This document shows, in pieces, positions 9,142 to 19,288 of a stretch of DNA of 64,000 bases. A program made the position numbers and the translations under genes. This DNA comes from Sphingomonas sp. Leaf9 (GTDB taxonomy: Bacteria > Pseudomonadota > Alphaproteobacteria > Sphingomonadales > Sphingomonadaceae), in NCBI RefSeq assembly GCF_001421355.1, contig NZ_LMKC01000007.1, positions 1-64,000 of the forward strand, written 5' to 3'. The notes under the pieces were generated by a model. It did not search any database. It was given only the letters and a program-made list of their open reading frames with translations, and was not told the origin of the DNA. Position 1 is the first letter of the stretch. Each line of letters opens with the position of its first letter.

Positions 9142-10212
9142 ATGCAACGCTTTCAGAACATTCTCGTCACGGGCGGCGCCGGTTTCATCGGATCGGCGGT
9201 GTGCCGTCACTTGGCGGCCGGCGGCAAATGCCGGGTGATCAATCTTGATAAGCTTACCTATGCCGGCAACTTGGCATCGCTTGCGACGATCGATGGCAAT
9301 GACAATTATCGTTTCGTCCAAGGCGATATCGGCGACAGCGCGCTTGTCGGGCAACTGTTGCGCGAAGAGAAGATCGATACGGTCATGCATCTGGCAGCGG
9401 AAAGCCATGTCGATCGGTCAATCGACGGGCCTGCCGACTTTATCGAAACGAATATCGTAGGGACCTTCCGGCTGCTCGAGGCCGCACTGCAATATTGGCG
9501 CGAGCTGGAAGCGGACGACCGAGCGGTATTCCGCTTCCATCATGTGTCGACGGACGAGGTCTTCGGCGACCTGCCGTTCGACGACAGCGTGTTCACTGAA
9601 ACCACACCCTATGATCCCTCTTCGCCTTATTCGGCGTCCAAGGCGGCATCGGATCATTTGGCGCGCGCCTGGCACCACACCTATGGTTTGCCGGTAGTGC
9701 TTTCGAACTGCTCGAATAATTACGGGCCGTTCCACTATCCCGAAAAGCTGATCCCGCTCACCATCCTGAACGCATTGCATGGTGAGAAACTGCCGGTTTA
9801 CGGCGCAGGTGCAAACGTCCGCGATTGGCTTTTCGTCGAGGATCACGCGCGCGCCTTGGAATGCGTTGCGCGCGATGGACAGCCGGGCGAGACCTATGTG
9901 ATCGGCGGACGGGCGGAACGGACCAATCTCGACGTGGTGCGTACGATCTGCGCGCTGCTGGACGAGCGACAGCCGCGTAAGGATGGCAGTAAATATGCCG
10001 ACCTGATCGAGTTCGTCACCGACCGTCCCGGACATGACCGCCGCTATGCGATTGATCCGTCGAAGATCGAGCAAGAACTGGGCTGGGGCCAGGCAGAATC
10101 GTTCGAGACCGGACTGGCGCGTACGATCGATTGGTATCTCGCCAACGAAGCCTGGTGGCGTCCGCTGCGCGACCAGTATGTTGGCCAGCGCCTGGGCACT
10201 ACGCGGGCCTGA
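9142..10212 (+). CDS. rmlB: dTDP-glucose 4,6-dehydratase
   Basis: Converts dTDP-glucose to dTDP-4-keto-6-deoxyglucose (356 aa), cytoplasmic and NAD-dependent. It shows the Rossmann motif [24 protein letters not shown], the catalytic YSASK and [18 protein letters not shown], all typical of RmlB. The ATG at 9142 has AGAG upstream and directly precedes the canonical N-terminus. It is co-transcribed with rmlA. The keto-sugar is the substrate of the WecE-like aminotransferase encoded 5 kb downstream. Confidence 0.95.
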   Translation: MQRFQNILVTGGAGFIGSAVCRHLAAGGKCRVINLDKLTYAGNLASLATIDGNDNYRFVQGDIGDSALVGQLLREEKIDTVMHLAAESHVDRSIDGPADFIETNIVGTFRLLEAALQYWRELEADDRAVFRFHHVSTDEVFGDLPFDDSVFTETTPYDPSSPYSASKAASDHLARAWHHTYGLPVVLSNCSNNYGPFHYPEKLIPLTILNALHGEKLPVYGAGANVRDWLFVEDHARALECVARDGQPGETYVIGGRAERTNLDVVRTICALLDERQPRKDGSKYADLIEFVTDRPGHDRRYAIDPSKIEQELGWGQAESFETGLARTIDWYLANEAWWRPLRDQYVGQRLGTTRA

Positions 10213-10287
10213 CCGTACCGGGATCCTGTGTCACGGGACCATCGCTTGGTCGGTGGCATCGTGGCACAGGATCGCGACAGCCTGTTG

Positions 10288-11712
10288 TCAGTTTTGAAAC
10301 CGACCGTTCAACTGCAATGTACCGCCGATGGTCGATCCATTGATATCGACTTTGCCAATGATCGAATTGCGACCGATATACCGGCCACGGGGGTAGCCGG
10401 TCACACCGGTCCCTTGCTGCATCGTACAATCCTTGTAGATGGCTCGCGTCGACCAAGGCAGGGCACTGCCACGCGTGGCGCGGAACGTACAAAGGTCGAA
10501 CAGGACATTTTCCCGGTTCGACATGTCCACGAGCGGGCGATCCAGATTGACACCGCCATATACCTGCCCGGTTGGCGACCCGGCAGGATCGTCATCGAAC
10601 CTACACTGGTGGAATTGTGTCGCACGGCTTGCGTCTCCGTCGCCGTAAGGATTGACCACGGCACCGAGGAACGTGCAGTCGTCGAAACGGAAGCCTGGCT
10701 TGTCCGGCCAAGCCGACCAAGCCGTCGTGCCAACGAACCTGCATCCTGAAAAACCGACATCCTGCACTGGCCCGCTTGCCGCGAGAACACCTGCGCCGAC
10801 ATTGTTCACAAACTCGCAATCGATGAACTGGCCGTTACGGACGATGCTTTCTTCCGCCTCAAGATCCACTCCCGCCCCCGGCGGAGAGGATAGCACACGA
10901 TCAAGGCCAATATTGCGGGCGCGCCCGGTGTGATTGAATTTGCATCCGGTTGCCGAAAGCGCATTGCCACCGACCCAGCTCAGTCCCTGTCGAGCATTAT
11001 ATTCAAAGGTGCAGTCCATCAGCGTGACTGGTCTGGACGCAGCATTCGGCGAAAGCCGATGATCGACTTGCATCATCGCATCCACGGCGAAATGATGCGC
11101 ATGGACGGCTCTGATGGTCACCCGGTCGTTCGATACCGTATGAATACCATGGGCATAGCATTGCCACCCCTCGTCGACCGACCATTTGCCGCCGATGACG
11201 TGTTCGGCAAGATTACCGTCCAGTTCGACGTGCTCGACGATCAGCGAGGCACAGCCGGACGCATCGATCATGATCCCCGGATCAGCGCGGTAGTCATAGT
11301 CAACGAACGGCAGTCGCGTCAGGCGCGCAGCACCAGTGACAGGATGGAATGCCCCCATCCGCAAGCCTTTCGCAAACCTTAGCGTGGCACCCTTTCCGCT
11401 GATCGTTACCGGACGGGAGCAATTTCTGAACTGTAATATGGGTGCCGGGCGATAGGCGGCCCCCTTGCCCAATGCGCCGGCCTTTACCTGACGGCCGACG
11501 ATGTAGGTCCCGGGCGGAATAACGACCGTGCCGCCACCCCTGGCGTTAATATAGGCAGCGCAGGCCGCAAAGGCGTCGGTATCATTGGTGATCCCGTCGC
11601 CCCGGGCGCCGAAATCCTTCGGGGAGACGACATCGCCACTGGCACCACCGGCGGACAGGCCGCTTCCCAGAACCACGGCGGAGCCCAGCAAAGCACGTCG
11701 AGTAAGCTTCAT
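10288..11712 (-). CDS. Exported right-handed beta-helix protein, Tat substrate
   Basis: A 474-residue protein with an N-terminal twin-arginine signal (KLTRRALLGSAVVLGSGLSAGGASG), then VSPKDFGARGDGITNDTDAFAACAAYI, the start of pectate-lyase/glycosyl-hydrolase-28-like beta-helix proteins. The rest is a repetitive helix pattern with many short Asp/Cys/Asn turns (VEHVELDGN, MDCTFEYNARQGLS, IDCEFVNN). It is probably periplasmic or extracellular and may cleave, epimerise or bind the exported polysaccharide; no catalytic set was identified. The start at 11712 places the signal at the N-terminus. It lies tail-on to rmlB and 55 bases past the end of the flippase gene. Confidence 0.75.
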   Translation of the reverse strand: MKLTRRALLGSAVVLGSGLSAGGASGDVVSPKDFGARGDGITNDTDAFAACAAYINARGGGTVVIPPGTYIVGRQVKAGALGKGAAYRPAPILQFRNCSRPVTISGKGATLRFAKGLRMGAFHPVTGAARLTRLPFVDYDYRADPGIMIDASGCASLIVEHVELDGNLAEHVIGGKWSVDEGWQCYAHGIHTVSNDRVTIRAVHAHHFAVDAMMQVDHRLSPNAASRPVTLMDCTFEYNARQGLSWVGGNALSATGCKFNHTGRARNIGLDRVLSSPPGAGVDLEAEESIVRNGQFIDCEFVNNVGAGVLAASGPVQDVGFSGCRFVGTTAWSAWPDKPGFRFDDCTFLGAVVNPYGDGDASRATQFHQCRFDDDPAGSPTGQVYGGVNLDRPLVDMSNRENVLFDLCTFRATRGSALPWSTRAIYKDCTMQQGTGVTGYPRGRYIGRNSIIGKVDINGSTIGGTLQLNGRFQN

Positions 11713-11767
11713 TCTGCGGAAATACCATGCCCCCGGAACGGCATCCAGCACGGCCGGTGAGTACCCA

Positions 11768-12997
11768 TCAATCGGCAGGTAGTGGCCGGGTCAGACCATA
11801 GATGAGGGCAAGGCCCGTACAGCCGGATATCGCCATGAGCAGCGTGAAACCCCGGGTAAAGCCGACGAGATCACATCCGCGGAAAAAGGCCAGCGCCAAC
11901 GCCGCCGCGATTACCGCAAGGCCGAAAAACGCCATCATGCCCGCTTTCTTCCGCGCAAGGGCGACGCCGATCGAGGTGTTGAGTGACACCGACAGCAATG
12001 TTGCCAGGCCGACATAGGGCAGGATCGCGGACGCTTGCGGCCCCAGACGATCGGAGAGCAGGAGTGCGCCGACCGGCTTCCCTGCCACCAGCAGGAACAG
12101 CGACGTCGGCACGATCACGGCCAGCTGCACGCCGATGACGGTAAAGGCTACCTTGCGCAGGGCGGCAAGATTGCCCTGGTTCGCAGCCGCGTACAGCTTG
12201 GGATTGAACGCCATGTTGATGACCTGGAAAATCATCAGCAGGGGGCCGGTCAGCAGATCGTTGACCCCGCCCAGGGTGGCCGCCGTGGCCAGCGAACACC
12301 CCTGTGCGATGATGAGGCGACTGGCGGACATTGACAGCTGGTAGACGCTGAACGCGACCATCGCCGGCAGGCCGATCGCCAATAGCGAGCCGATCTCGCG
12401 CAAATGCACGCGATGCGTTTCACCTGCGTATCGTTCACGCTGCCGCCACCACGCAGCGATTGAAAAGGCAGCACCCAACGCCAACGCCCCCAGGGCACCC
12501 GCTGCACCAAGGGACGGCATCAGGAATACCGCGAGCATCAATATCAGCGCGGCGCCATATCGAATGAGAGAAACGAACAGATAGCTCCGGTGGCGTTCCT
12601 GCGCATTGATCAGCACGAGAACACCGTCCCCTGCACTGGCGATAATGACAAGCCCGGTCAGCACAACGACTAGAAATAGAGGAATTTCGATGCCGCCCGT
12701 TGCATAGACTGTCGAAAGCAAGATGATCGCCGTGACAATCATCCAACCATAGGCACGAACTACCTGCTGCTCTGCACGATGTCGCATTTCCGGCGTCACG
12801 CCTGAAAATAGCGAAGGCATGATCCCGGTAATCCATCCGAAACAGATCATCGCAATGATCTGATACATCGGGTAAGATACCGAGAAATACTGGTATTGCT
12901 GCTTGTCCAGCCCGTATAGAGCCGCAACAAATGATAAATACAGTAGCAACCCTGATAGAATTCGGGCCAATCCGTAGAATGCGACATAGTTTAGCAT
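11768..12997 (-). CDS. Polysaccharide flippase-like membrane protein (Wzx type)
   Basis: A polytopic membrane protein (409 aa) with about 12 hydrophobic segments and short polar loops, of the MOP/oligosaccharide flippase type; expected to move undecaprenyl-linked repeat units across the inner membrane. The assignment rests on topology and position in the EPS locus, because these proteins are weakly conserved. The ATG at 12997 is chosen; an in-frame ATG at 13030 would add eleven residues. It is divergent from the glycosyltransferase at 13099 and probably shares its promoter region. Confidence 0.75.
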   Translation of the reverse strand: MLNYVAFYGLARILSGLLLYLSFVAALYGLDKQQYQYFSVSYPMYQIIAMICFGWITGIMPSLFSGVTPEMRHRAEQQVVRAYGWMIVTAIILLSTVYATGGIEIPLFLVVVLTGLVIIASAGDGVLVLINAQERHRSYLFVSLIRYGAALILMLAVFLMPSLGAAGALGALALGAAFSIAAWWRQRERYAGETHRVHLREIGSLLAIGLPAMVAFSVYQLSMSASRLIIAQGCSLATAATLGGVNDLLTGPLLMIFQVINMAFNPKLYAAANQGNLAALRKVAFTVIGVQLAVIVPTSLFLLVAGKPVGALLLSDRLGPQASAILPYVGLATLLSVSLNTSIGVALARKKAGMMAFFGLAVIAAALALAFFRGCDLVGFTRGFTLLMAISGCTGLALIYGLTRPLPAD

Positions 12998-13098
12998 GAC
13001 GTGTATGCGGATCCTATAGATTGGACGCATCCCTTGATTTGCACCCGAGAGGCAAATAGAGCGCGATCAAGACGACTGCCGGCGCAGAGGAAATTTGG

Positions 13099-14301
13099 TT
13101 GAGAATTTTGTTCATCATAGGCCAGGTGGCCTTGGGCGGTATCGAAACCTATTCCTTGCGGATGTGCCGCGAGCTCCATCGGCGCGGCCATAAGCTCGAC
13201 ATATGGTTCGTCAAGCCGGGGGGCGATCCGGCGCTGCTTCGCGAGTTCGAGCGTGTGGCAGAAGTGCGCTTTCTGTCGCGATGGCTCCCGGTACCCTTTC
13301 TCCCCTTTGCTCCTGCGGTCCCCGCGGATTGCGATCTCGTCTTCACCACGGGCCGTCTGTCGCTCATCTTCGGGGCACTGGCCCTTCGCTCGCCGCATTG
13401 CCCCCCGCTTGTTGCCGGGGTGTTCTCTCAATGGGAATATTCGGGCGTCGCGGATGATTACAAATCCCGGTTGAGCCACCAGATACTCGATCAGATCGGG
13501 TTGGGAAACGTAGTGTTCTGCACCGAGGGCTGTCGCGTGTTCCACGCCCCGACGCTCGGGCCCGATATCGCCTCTTCCATCGTGTCGCCGCTGCTTATCC
13601 AGTTACCGGACCATGCCCCCGAACGCCGGCCCGCACGACCGGAAGGCACGCCGCTGCGCATCGTGTCGATCGGCAGCTTCACGCCGTTCAAGACGTACAA
13701 CTTCACCTTGCCGTCGACGATCGCGGACCTGCGGGCATCCGGCATTCCGGTGGAATGGACGATCTATGGCGACGGTGTCGAAGCACCGCGAATTCAGCAG
13801 GCGATTGCCCAGGCCGGTGTCGGAGACTGCATCCATCTTGCCGGAAAACTCGACTATGCCCGCTTTGCGGAGGTGGTCGGCCGCGCCGATTTGTATATCG
13901 GTGCCGGCACCACGTTGATCGAGGCGTCAGCGCTGGGCGTCCCATCGCTGGTTGCCCTGGACGACAATCCAGAGCCGACGACCCCCGGCTTCTTTGCCGA
14001 TCGTACCGGCACCTTTACCTCGGACTGGGCCGATGACGATCACCCCATCCCCTTCAAGGACGCGATAGCAGCCTTCGCCGACTTGTCGGAAGAAGCGCGC
14101 CAGTCGCTGGCGGATCGATCGATGGCACGGGCGCAATCCTATTCGATCGATGGAGCCGAGCGGGAAATACAGCGCATGATCGCAAATGCAAAACCCTCCT
14201 GCGCGCGGCTCGGCATCCTGGATCGGGTGCAGTACAGCCTCGGCGTCGTGCGCGAGGTTGCCCGCGTCGCAATGGGCAAGGGAGCCTATCGTGTCCGTTG
14301 A
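13099..14301 (+). CDS. GT4-like glycosyltransferase
   Basis: Cytoplasmic glycosyltransferase (400 aa) with a GT-B layout. The N-terminal domain starts MRILFIIGQVALGGIETYSLRMCRELHRRGH, and the C-terminal nucleotide-sugar domain has LRIVSIGSFTPFKTYN, WTIYGDGVEAPRIQQ, IHLAGKLDYARFAEVVGRADLYIGAGTTLIEASALGVPSLV. The acidic EASALG is the GT4 E-x7-E region. The TTG at 13099 is preceded by AGAGGAAA at good spacing. The stop overlaps the wecD-like start by 11 bases, so the two are translationally linked; it might transfer the 4-acetamido sugar made by its neighbours. Confidence 0.85.
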   Translation: MRILFIIGQVALGGIETYSLRMCRELHRRGHKLDIWFVKPGGDPALLREFERVAEVRFLSRWLPVPFLPFAPAVPADCDLVFTTGRLSLIFGALALRSPHCPPLVAGVFSQWEYSGVADDYKSRLSHQILDQIGLGNVVFCTEGCRVFHAPTLGPDIASSIVSPLLIQLPDHAPERRPARPEGTPLRIVSIGSFTPFKTYNFTLPSTIADLRASGIPVEWTIYGDGVEAPRIQQAIAQAGVGDCIHLAGKLDYARFAEVVGRADLYIGAGTTLIEASALGVPSLVALDDNPEPTTPGFFADRTGTFTSDWADDDHPIPFKDAIAAFADLSEEARQSLADRSMARAQSYSIDGAEREIQRMIANAKPSCARLGILDRVQYSLGVVREVARVAMGKGAYRVR

Positions 14302-15040
14302 ACCGCGACTTCATCCTTTGGTCGAACCGCTGACATGGGATAGCGCTTTTTTCGGTTATGACGTTGGCGCATTGTCGCTCGACAACACAGCCGATCGATC
14401 CGCCATCCGTAATGCACTGGGGCCGCCGGACAACGCCCGCTATCGGCTAATCGTCGTCAGCCATCCCAGCGATCGTGCGGACCTTCGTCAGGCAGTGGCG
14501 GATGCGGGCGGGCAACTGGTGGACGTGAAGTTCGACTATCGAACCGATGTCCCGAACGGTTCCGACTGGCCGGAGCATGTCGATGCGTTAACAGCCGCAG
14601 CCACTTCTGCCGAAGTACAAGCCCTCAACGCACTTGCCTTGATAAGCGGTGAGCATTCGCGCTTCAGGATCGATCCCCGGATCGGCCACGACAATTGGTC
14701 GCGCCTCTATCGCCTATGGGTTGAGAACAGCCTGTCCGGTGCGATCGCGGACATCGTACTCGTCCACCGCGCTGAGGATCGGATCACCGGGTTCGTGACG
14801 ATCAAGGCACGCGACGAACAGGCGAGGATCGGGTTGATCGCCGTCGACCCGGCCTTCCAGGGATCGGGCGTCGGCCGGGCACTCATTACCGCAGCCCATG
14901 CCTGGGCTGCGCGACAAAGGCTGGCGAATATCTTCGTCGCGACTCAACAGGATAACATCGGCGCCTGCCGCTTCTATGCGCGCATGGGCTTCAGTCTGGC
15001 AACGCAAACGGATATTCATCACTTATGGACGATCTCGTGA
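14291..15040 (+). CDS. wecD: dTDP-fucosamine acetyltransferase-like GNAT enzyme (WecD/RffC type)
   Basis: GNAT-fold acetyltransferase (249 aa), predicted to N-acetylate dTDP-4-amino-4,6-dideoxygalactose with acetyl-CoA. The N-terminal EPLTWDSAFFGYDV and the C-terminal acetyl-CoA region ARIGLIAVDPAFQGSGVGRALITAAHAWA...VATQQDNIGACRFYARMGF follow E. coli WecD (EPLTWENAFFG, VATQMGN). The start is GTG at 14291 with AAGGGAG seven bases upstream. It overlaps the glycosyltransferase by 11 bases and the wecE-like gene by 16, forming one operon. Confidence 0.85.
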   Translation: MSVEPRLHPLVEPLTWDSAFFGYDVGALSLDNTADRSAIRNALGPPDNARYRLIVVSHPSDRADLRQAVADAGGQLVDVKFDYRTDVPNGSDWPEHVDALTAAATSAEVQALNALALISGEHSRFRIDPRIGHDNWSRLYRLWVENSLSGAIADIVLVHRAEDRITGFVTIKARDEQARIGLIAVDPAFQGSGVGRALITAAHAWAARQRLANIFVATQQDNIGACRFYARMGFSLATQTDIHHLWTIS

Positions 15041-16176
15041 ACATCCCCTTCAATGTGCCCCACGCCACAGGTCGTGAAACCGAGTATATCGCGCAGGCAA
15101 TCGGCAATCGGAAGCTGTGCGGCGACGGCCCCTTCACCAAGGCATCGCAGGCCTTGCTCGAACAACAGTTCGGTTCGGGCCGGTCGCTGCTGACGACCTC
15201 GTGCACCGACGCGCTGGAAGCAGCGGCCATCCTGTGCGACATCAAGCCGGGCGATGAAGTCATCGTTCCCAGCTACACCTTCGTTTCGTCGGCCAATCCG
15301 TTTGCGCTGCGCGGCGCGACCATTCGCTTCGTCGACAGCCTTCCCGACCAACCGAACCTGGATCACGAGGCTGTTCGCGAACTGGTAACGCCGCGTACCC
15401 GTGCCATCGTCCCGGTCCATTATGCGGGCGTGGCCTGCGAGATGGATGCATTGCGCGATATTGCACAGCGTCACGATATCATGATCGTCGAGGACGCCGC
15501 ACAGGGGATCGCATCATCCTTCCGCGGCCGTCCGCTGGGCACGCTGGGCGATCTTGCCGCCTTCTCGTTCCACGAAACCAAGAACATCATCGCCGGTGAG
15601 GGCGGCACGCTGCACATCAACCGGCCGGACCTGGTTGCCCGGGCGGAGATCATTCGGGAGAAAGGGACCGACCGATCCGCATTCTTCCGGGGCGAAGTCG
15701 ACAAATACGGATGGGTCGATATCGGATCGTCCTTCCTGCCGTCCGAACTGATCGCCGCCTATCTTCTGGCGCAGCTCGAACAAATCGATGCGATCCAGGC
15801 TCGTCGCAAGCATGTCTGGCAGCGCTATGACGCGCGGCTGCGCACCATCGGAGGCAATCACGGCGTCCAGATGCCGTCGATCCCGGACTATGCCACCAAC
15901 AATGCCCACATGTATTACATGGTGATGCCGTCGGCACAGGTTCGAACCGATCTGCTGGCACATCTGAAGACGCGTAAGATCGGTGCGGTCTTCCACTATC
16001 AGTCGCTTCATCGCAGCAAGTTCTTCGAAGGGCGTCATGATGGCCGCCCGCTGCCACAGGCCGACCGGTATACCGAATGCCTGATCCGGTTGCCGCTCTA
16101 TGCCGACATGACCGACGATCAGGTCGATCGCGTCTGCGATGCAGTGTGCGACTTCTGGACCGGCACGCCCTCCTGA
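15025..16176 (+). CDS. wecE: dTDP-4-amino-4,6-dideoxygalactose transaminase (WecE/RffA type)
   Basis: PLP-dependent sugar aminotransferase (383 aa) converting the RmlB product dTDP-4-keto-6-deoxyglucose to dTDP-4-amino-4,6-dideoxygalactose. It closely tracks E. coli WecE: GNRKLCGDGPFTKASQ, TTSCTDALEAAAILCDIKPGDEVIVPSYTFVS, VPVHYAGVACEMD, VEDAAQGI, FSFHETKN with the PLP lysine at about residue 186, IREKGTDRSAFFRGEVDKYGWVDIGSS and AVFHYQSLH. The ATG lies inside the wecD-like gene. With RmlA, RmlB and WecD it completes a route to dTDP-Fuc4NAc. Confidence 0.93.
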   Translation: MDDLVNIPFNVPHATGRETEYIAQAIGNRKLCGDGPFTKASQALLEQQFGSGRSLLTTSCTDALEAAAILCDIKPGDEVIVPSYTFVSSANPFALRGATIRFVDSLPDQPNLDHEAVRELVTPRTRAIVPVHYAGVACEMDALRDIAQRHDIMIVEDAAQGIASSFRGRPLGTLGDLAAFSFHETKNIIAGEGGTLHINRPDLVARAEIIREKGTDRSAFFRGEVDKYGWVDIGSSFLPSELIAAYLLAQLEQIDAIQARRKHVWQRYDARLRTIGGNHGVQMPSIPDYATNNAHMYYMVMPSAQVRTDLLAHLKTRKIGAVFHYQSLHRSKFFEGRHDGRPLPQADRYTECLIRLPLYADMTDDQVDRVCDAVCDFWTGTPS

Positions 16177-16314
16177 GCAAAGGGGTGGTGTCGATCGCGT
16201 GACAGGCGTATTCCGGTTCCCAGCGACGGAACCGGGAAACCCATGGGGCCGCCATTCCTTGCCATAGAGCGTGGCAAGAACAAACATGGCCACTGCCCGC
16301 AATAGGAAACAGGC

Positions 16315-16647
16315 ATGACGATCGCAGCTTTTGTTTTGCTTTGGGTGGCGGTCGCTCCGCAGGACGTACCGGAAACCGTGGCTCCAGCACCTGCGCCCAT
16401 TCTCTCGCCGCTGGGCCAGACCGCGACATCCTCCGCGGGACAGGTCGGACAGAAGCAAACCCGCGACGATTTGGCCGCGGAAACCGGAATTACTCCGATG
16501 GCGCGGATCGACGCCCGCATCCAGAACCGGGTGCAGTCGCGTATCCGCAATCGCATCGATCGCTATTACGATCCGCAGGCCAATGCGGCTTCACCTTTTG
16601 CAGTGGCTGGCGAACAACTGCGACGCGGAGGTCGTCGCCCCCGCTAG
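16315..16647 (+). CDS. Small secreted protein of unknown function
   Basis: A 110-residue protein with an N-terminal hydrophobic stretch (MTIAAFVLLWVAVA) that could be a signal peptide or membrane anchor, a Pro/Ala linker, and a basic helical C-terminal part (ARIDARIQNRVQSRIRNRIDRYYDPQANAASPF). AGG lies a few bases before the ATG. No family was recognised. Position between wecE and a glycosyltransferase suggests a role in the EPS locus, but it stands alone between oppositely oriented genes. Confidence 0.6.
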   Translation: MTIAAFVLLWVAVAPQDVPETVAPAPAPILSPLGQTATSSAGQVGQKQTRDDLAAETGITPMARIDARIQNRVQSRIRNRIDRYYDPQANAASPFAVAGEQLRRGGRRPR

Positions 16648-16721
16648 ACAGGGTTCGTCATCACAAAGGGCAATGGTGATGATCGAGCCGATTTTGACGT
16701 AAGGCCGATGGGCCGCGCAGA

Positions 16722-17993
16722 TCAGGTGGCGATAGAAAATTTCTGCAGCATCTGGCGGTTGATCTTGTGAACGTCGTAGCGTTCCTCGGCGAGGCGTCGA
16801 CTTTCACGCCCCATCGTGACGATCAGGTCGGGCTCTTCGATGAAGCGGCACATGGCCGCCGCCAGTGCATCGGCATCGCGCGCCGGAACGATGAAGCCGT
16901 TCACGCCGGGGACGACCGTATCGCGACAACCCGGAGAATCGGTGGTAATGACGGCGCGGCCCACCGCCATCGCTTCCTGCGTGCTGCGCGGCTTTCCTTC
17001 CCGGTAATAGGATGGCAGCACATAGACGCTCGACGCGGCGATATGGGACTTCACGTCATTGACGTGACCGAGCCATTCCATACCGCTGTCGACGACCATC
17101 CCTTCGACTTCCGCCTGACTGAGGCCACCGGGATTGGGGTCGAGGCCGCCCAACAGTACGAAACGCGCATCCGGATATTTCTGGTGGACGATCTTCGCTG
17201 CCCCGGCAAATTCGACGATCCCCTTTTCGCGCAGCAGCCGTCCCATCAGCAGGAAGGTTGCCGGCGACGTAGGGGGCGGGACCTCTGCCAGCACGTTCAG
17301 ATCAATGCCTGTTCCCTCCAGCAAGTACGCCTTGGCTGCGGGCAGGATGCCCGCATCGACGAACTCCTGCACATCGTCCTGATTCTGGAAGAATACCGTC
17401 TGGCAGGCACGGAAGGCGAGGCCATACAGACTTAATGCCAGCAAGCGCAGCGCACGACGCTTAGGCGTCTTGTTGCGATCATCCGATCCGAAGATGTAGC
17501 CCAACCCGGCCACCAGCGCATAGCGGCGGGGGACGCCGGCGAGACGCGCTGCGATGCTTCCGTAGATTACCGGCTTGATGAAGTAACTGAAGAGCATATC
17601 CGGCTTCAGCCGGCGTAGCGTGCGATACAATCCCATCGTATCGCCCAGGTCGCGCACCGGGCTGAGACCGGTGCGCTCCATCGAGACATCGACCGGGACA
17701 GCGCCAAGCCGAACCACCGCTTGGCGCGTGTAATCATCAAAATCCGGGGCAAGCGCATAGACCCGAACCCCGGCGTTCACCATCGCCTTGATCAGCGGTC
17801 CACGAAAATTCGATAGGGAATACGCGCCGTTTGTCAGGATCGCTGCAGTTTTTGGCGACTGGTCAGGTACTGTAACGCCACCGGAAGCGCCGTTTGCCCT
17901 CAAAGCATTTGAACCGTCAAAAACCACTCGCCACCGCCCCACTTGCGCCGCCCGTCCAACTGACCGCTTAGCAGACAAGCCGGGCGAGGCCAC
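16722..17993 (-). CDS. GT4 glycosyltransferase
   Basis: Glycosyltransferase (up to 423 aa). The GT-B N-domain begins near residue 50 (KTAAILTNGAYSLSNFRGPLIKAMVNAGVRVYALAPDFDD); the C-domain has FLLMGRLLREKGIVEFAGAA, DARFVLLGGLDPNPGG, VYVLPSYYREGKPRSTQEAMAVGRAVITTDSPGCRDTV and VNGFIVP, the standard CapM/WcaL-like GT4 set. The start is uncertain: the GTG at 17993 gives a long poorly conserved leader, and in-frame GTG or TTG codons about 20-30 residues later may be used. It is divergent from the polymerase gene and probably adds a sugar to the lipid-linked repeat unit. Confidence 0.85.
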   Translation of the reverse strand: MASPGLSAKRSVGRAAQVGRWRVVFDGSNALRANGASGGVTVPDQSPKTAAILTNGAYSLSNFRGPLIKAMVNAGVRVYALAPDFDDYTRQAVVRLGAVPVDVSMERTGLSPVRDLGDTMGLYRTLRRLKPDMLFSYFIKPVIYGSIAARLAGVPRRYALVAGLGYIFGSDDRNKTPKRRALRLLALSLYGLAFRACQTVFFQNQDDVQEFVDAGILPAAKAYLLEGTGIDLNVLAEVPPPTSPATFLLMGRLLREKGIVEFAGAAKIVHQKYPDARFVLLGGLDPNPGGLSQAEVEGMVVDSGMEWLGHVNDVKSHIAASSVYVLPSYYREGKPRSTQEAMAVGRAVITTDSPGCRDTVVPGVNGFIVPARDADALAAAMCRFIEEPDLIVTMGRESRRLAEERYDVHKINRQMLQKFSIAT

Positions 17994-18112
17994 ATCTTAA
18001 TGGCCGATCGACGTTCGTGAGAGCCGGTCGAACAAGAAACGGGCTGGACCCCCCCTCGACCCAACATTACAGCCCTGACGGATAGGCAGCCCACCCAGTC
18101 GAGAGTTTGATC

Positions 18113-19165
18113 ATGTTTCCGTATTGGCTGCTGTTCTCGGTCTTTGCGCTTGGCGCTCTCGGTTGGGATGGCGGGTCGAAACAGGATCGACCGACACCGA
18201 TGCTGCTGATCGCGGCCGCATTGATGGTGCTGCTCATCGGACTACGGTGGCAGGTTGGTGCCGACTGGTTCCCCTACGAACGCATGTATGATGAGATTTC
18301 GCAGTGGGGCCTTATCGCCGCGTTCGAAATCACCGAGCCACTTTATGGGCTCCTCAACCTAGCCGCCGACCGGCTTGGCATGGGGATCTGGGCGGTGAAC
18401 ATCGTATGTTCCGTGCTGTTCGCATGGGGCTTGATACGATTTGCGAAACTACAGCCAAATCCGTGGCTGGCCATTGTGGTAGCCGTGCCGTTCCTGGCTA
18501 TCGTGGTGGCGATGGGCTTCACCCGCCAAGGTGCGGCGATCGGCCTTGCCATGCTCGCGCTAGTGGCACTGCACAATAATTCGATCCGCACCAGCATCTT
18601 CTACGTACTGCTTGCAAGCACGTTCCATCGCTCCGCACTGGTTTTGATACCACTGATCGGCATTTCCAATACGCAGAACCGCTTTCAGGTATTGTTCTTT
18701 ACCTTGATGGCATCCGTTCTTGGTTATGTATTCCTACTAGATTCTGCGGTCGACCGCTATTCGACGACGTATGTCGAGCAGGTCTATCAAGCGGACGGTG
18801 CAGCGCCGCGACTTGCAATGAATATCATACCGGCCCTGATGGTACTGTTTTTCTCACAAAGGCTGCGCCTAGAGGGCGCCGAACGTCGCCTTTGGATCGC
18901 CTTTGCCTGTCTGGGCCTGCTATTGAACATATTGTTACTTTTCACCGCGTCGACCGTCGCCCTCGACCGGATCGGTATCTACGTCATCCCAATGCAGATG
19001 CTGGTTTTTTCCAGGCTACCATTGATCTTCAACCCTGAAGGCCAGCCCAGCAAAATAATCACCTTTGGCATTGTCGCCTACGCCGCTGCGGTACAATTTG
19101 TCTGGCTTAACTTCGCCTCAAACGCAGAATATTGGCTCCCATACAAATTCATATTGCTCGACTAG
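18113..19165 (+). CDS. EpsG-family polysaccharide polymerase-like membrane protein
   Basis: Polytopic inner-membrane protein (350 aa) with around ten hydrophobic segments. LRWQVGADWFPYERMYDEI near residue 45 and the MGFTRQGAAIGLAMLALV helix are typical of the EpsG family, which acts as Wzy-like polymerase in EPS loci. The ATG at 18113 follows GAGAG; a TTG at 18107 is an alternative. It begins the rightward export block (polymerase, ligase-like protein, Wza, Wzc, TPR protein). Confidence 0.82.
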   Translation: MFPYWLLFSVFALGALGWDGGSKQDRPTPMLLIAAALMVLLIGLRWQVGADWFPYERMYDEISQWGLIAAFEITEPLYGLLNLAADRLGMGIWAVNIVCSVLFAWGLIRFAKLQPNPWLAIVVAVPFLAIVVAMGFTRQGAAIGLAMLALVALHNNSIRTSIFYVLLASTFHRSALVLIPLIGISNTQNRFQVLFFTLMASVLGYVFLLDSAVDRYSTTYVEQVYQADGAAPRLAMNIIPALMVLFFSQRLRLEGAERRLWIAFACLGLLLNILLLFTASTVALDRIGIYVIPMQMLVFSRLPLIFNPEGQPSKIITFGIVAYAAAVQFVWLNFASNAEYWLPYKFILLD

Positions 19166-19288
19166 CATAACGTTTGTGAAATTTTATCGACCGGAAAACG
19201 ACCATGGGCACCGGCTGAATTCGCAGTCCGTCGCCCGGATAGCGATCCACCATGATCGAATTTGCTCGGCTCTAAGATAGGCACTTGC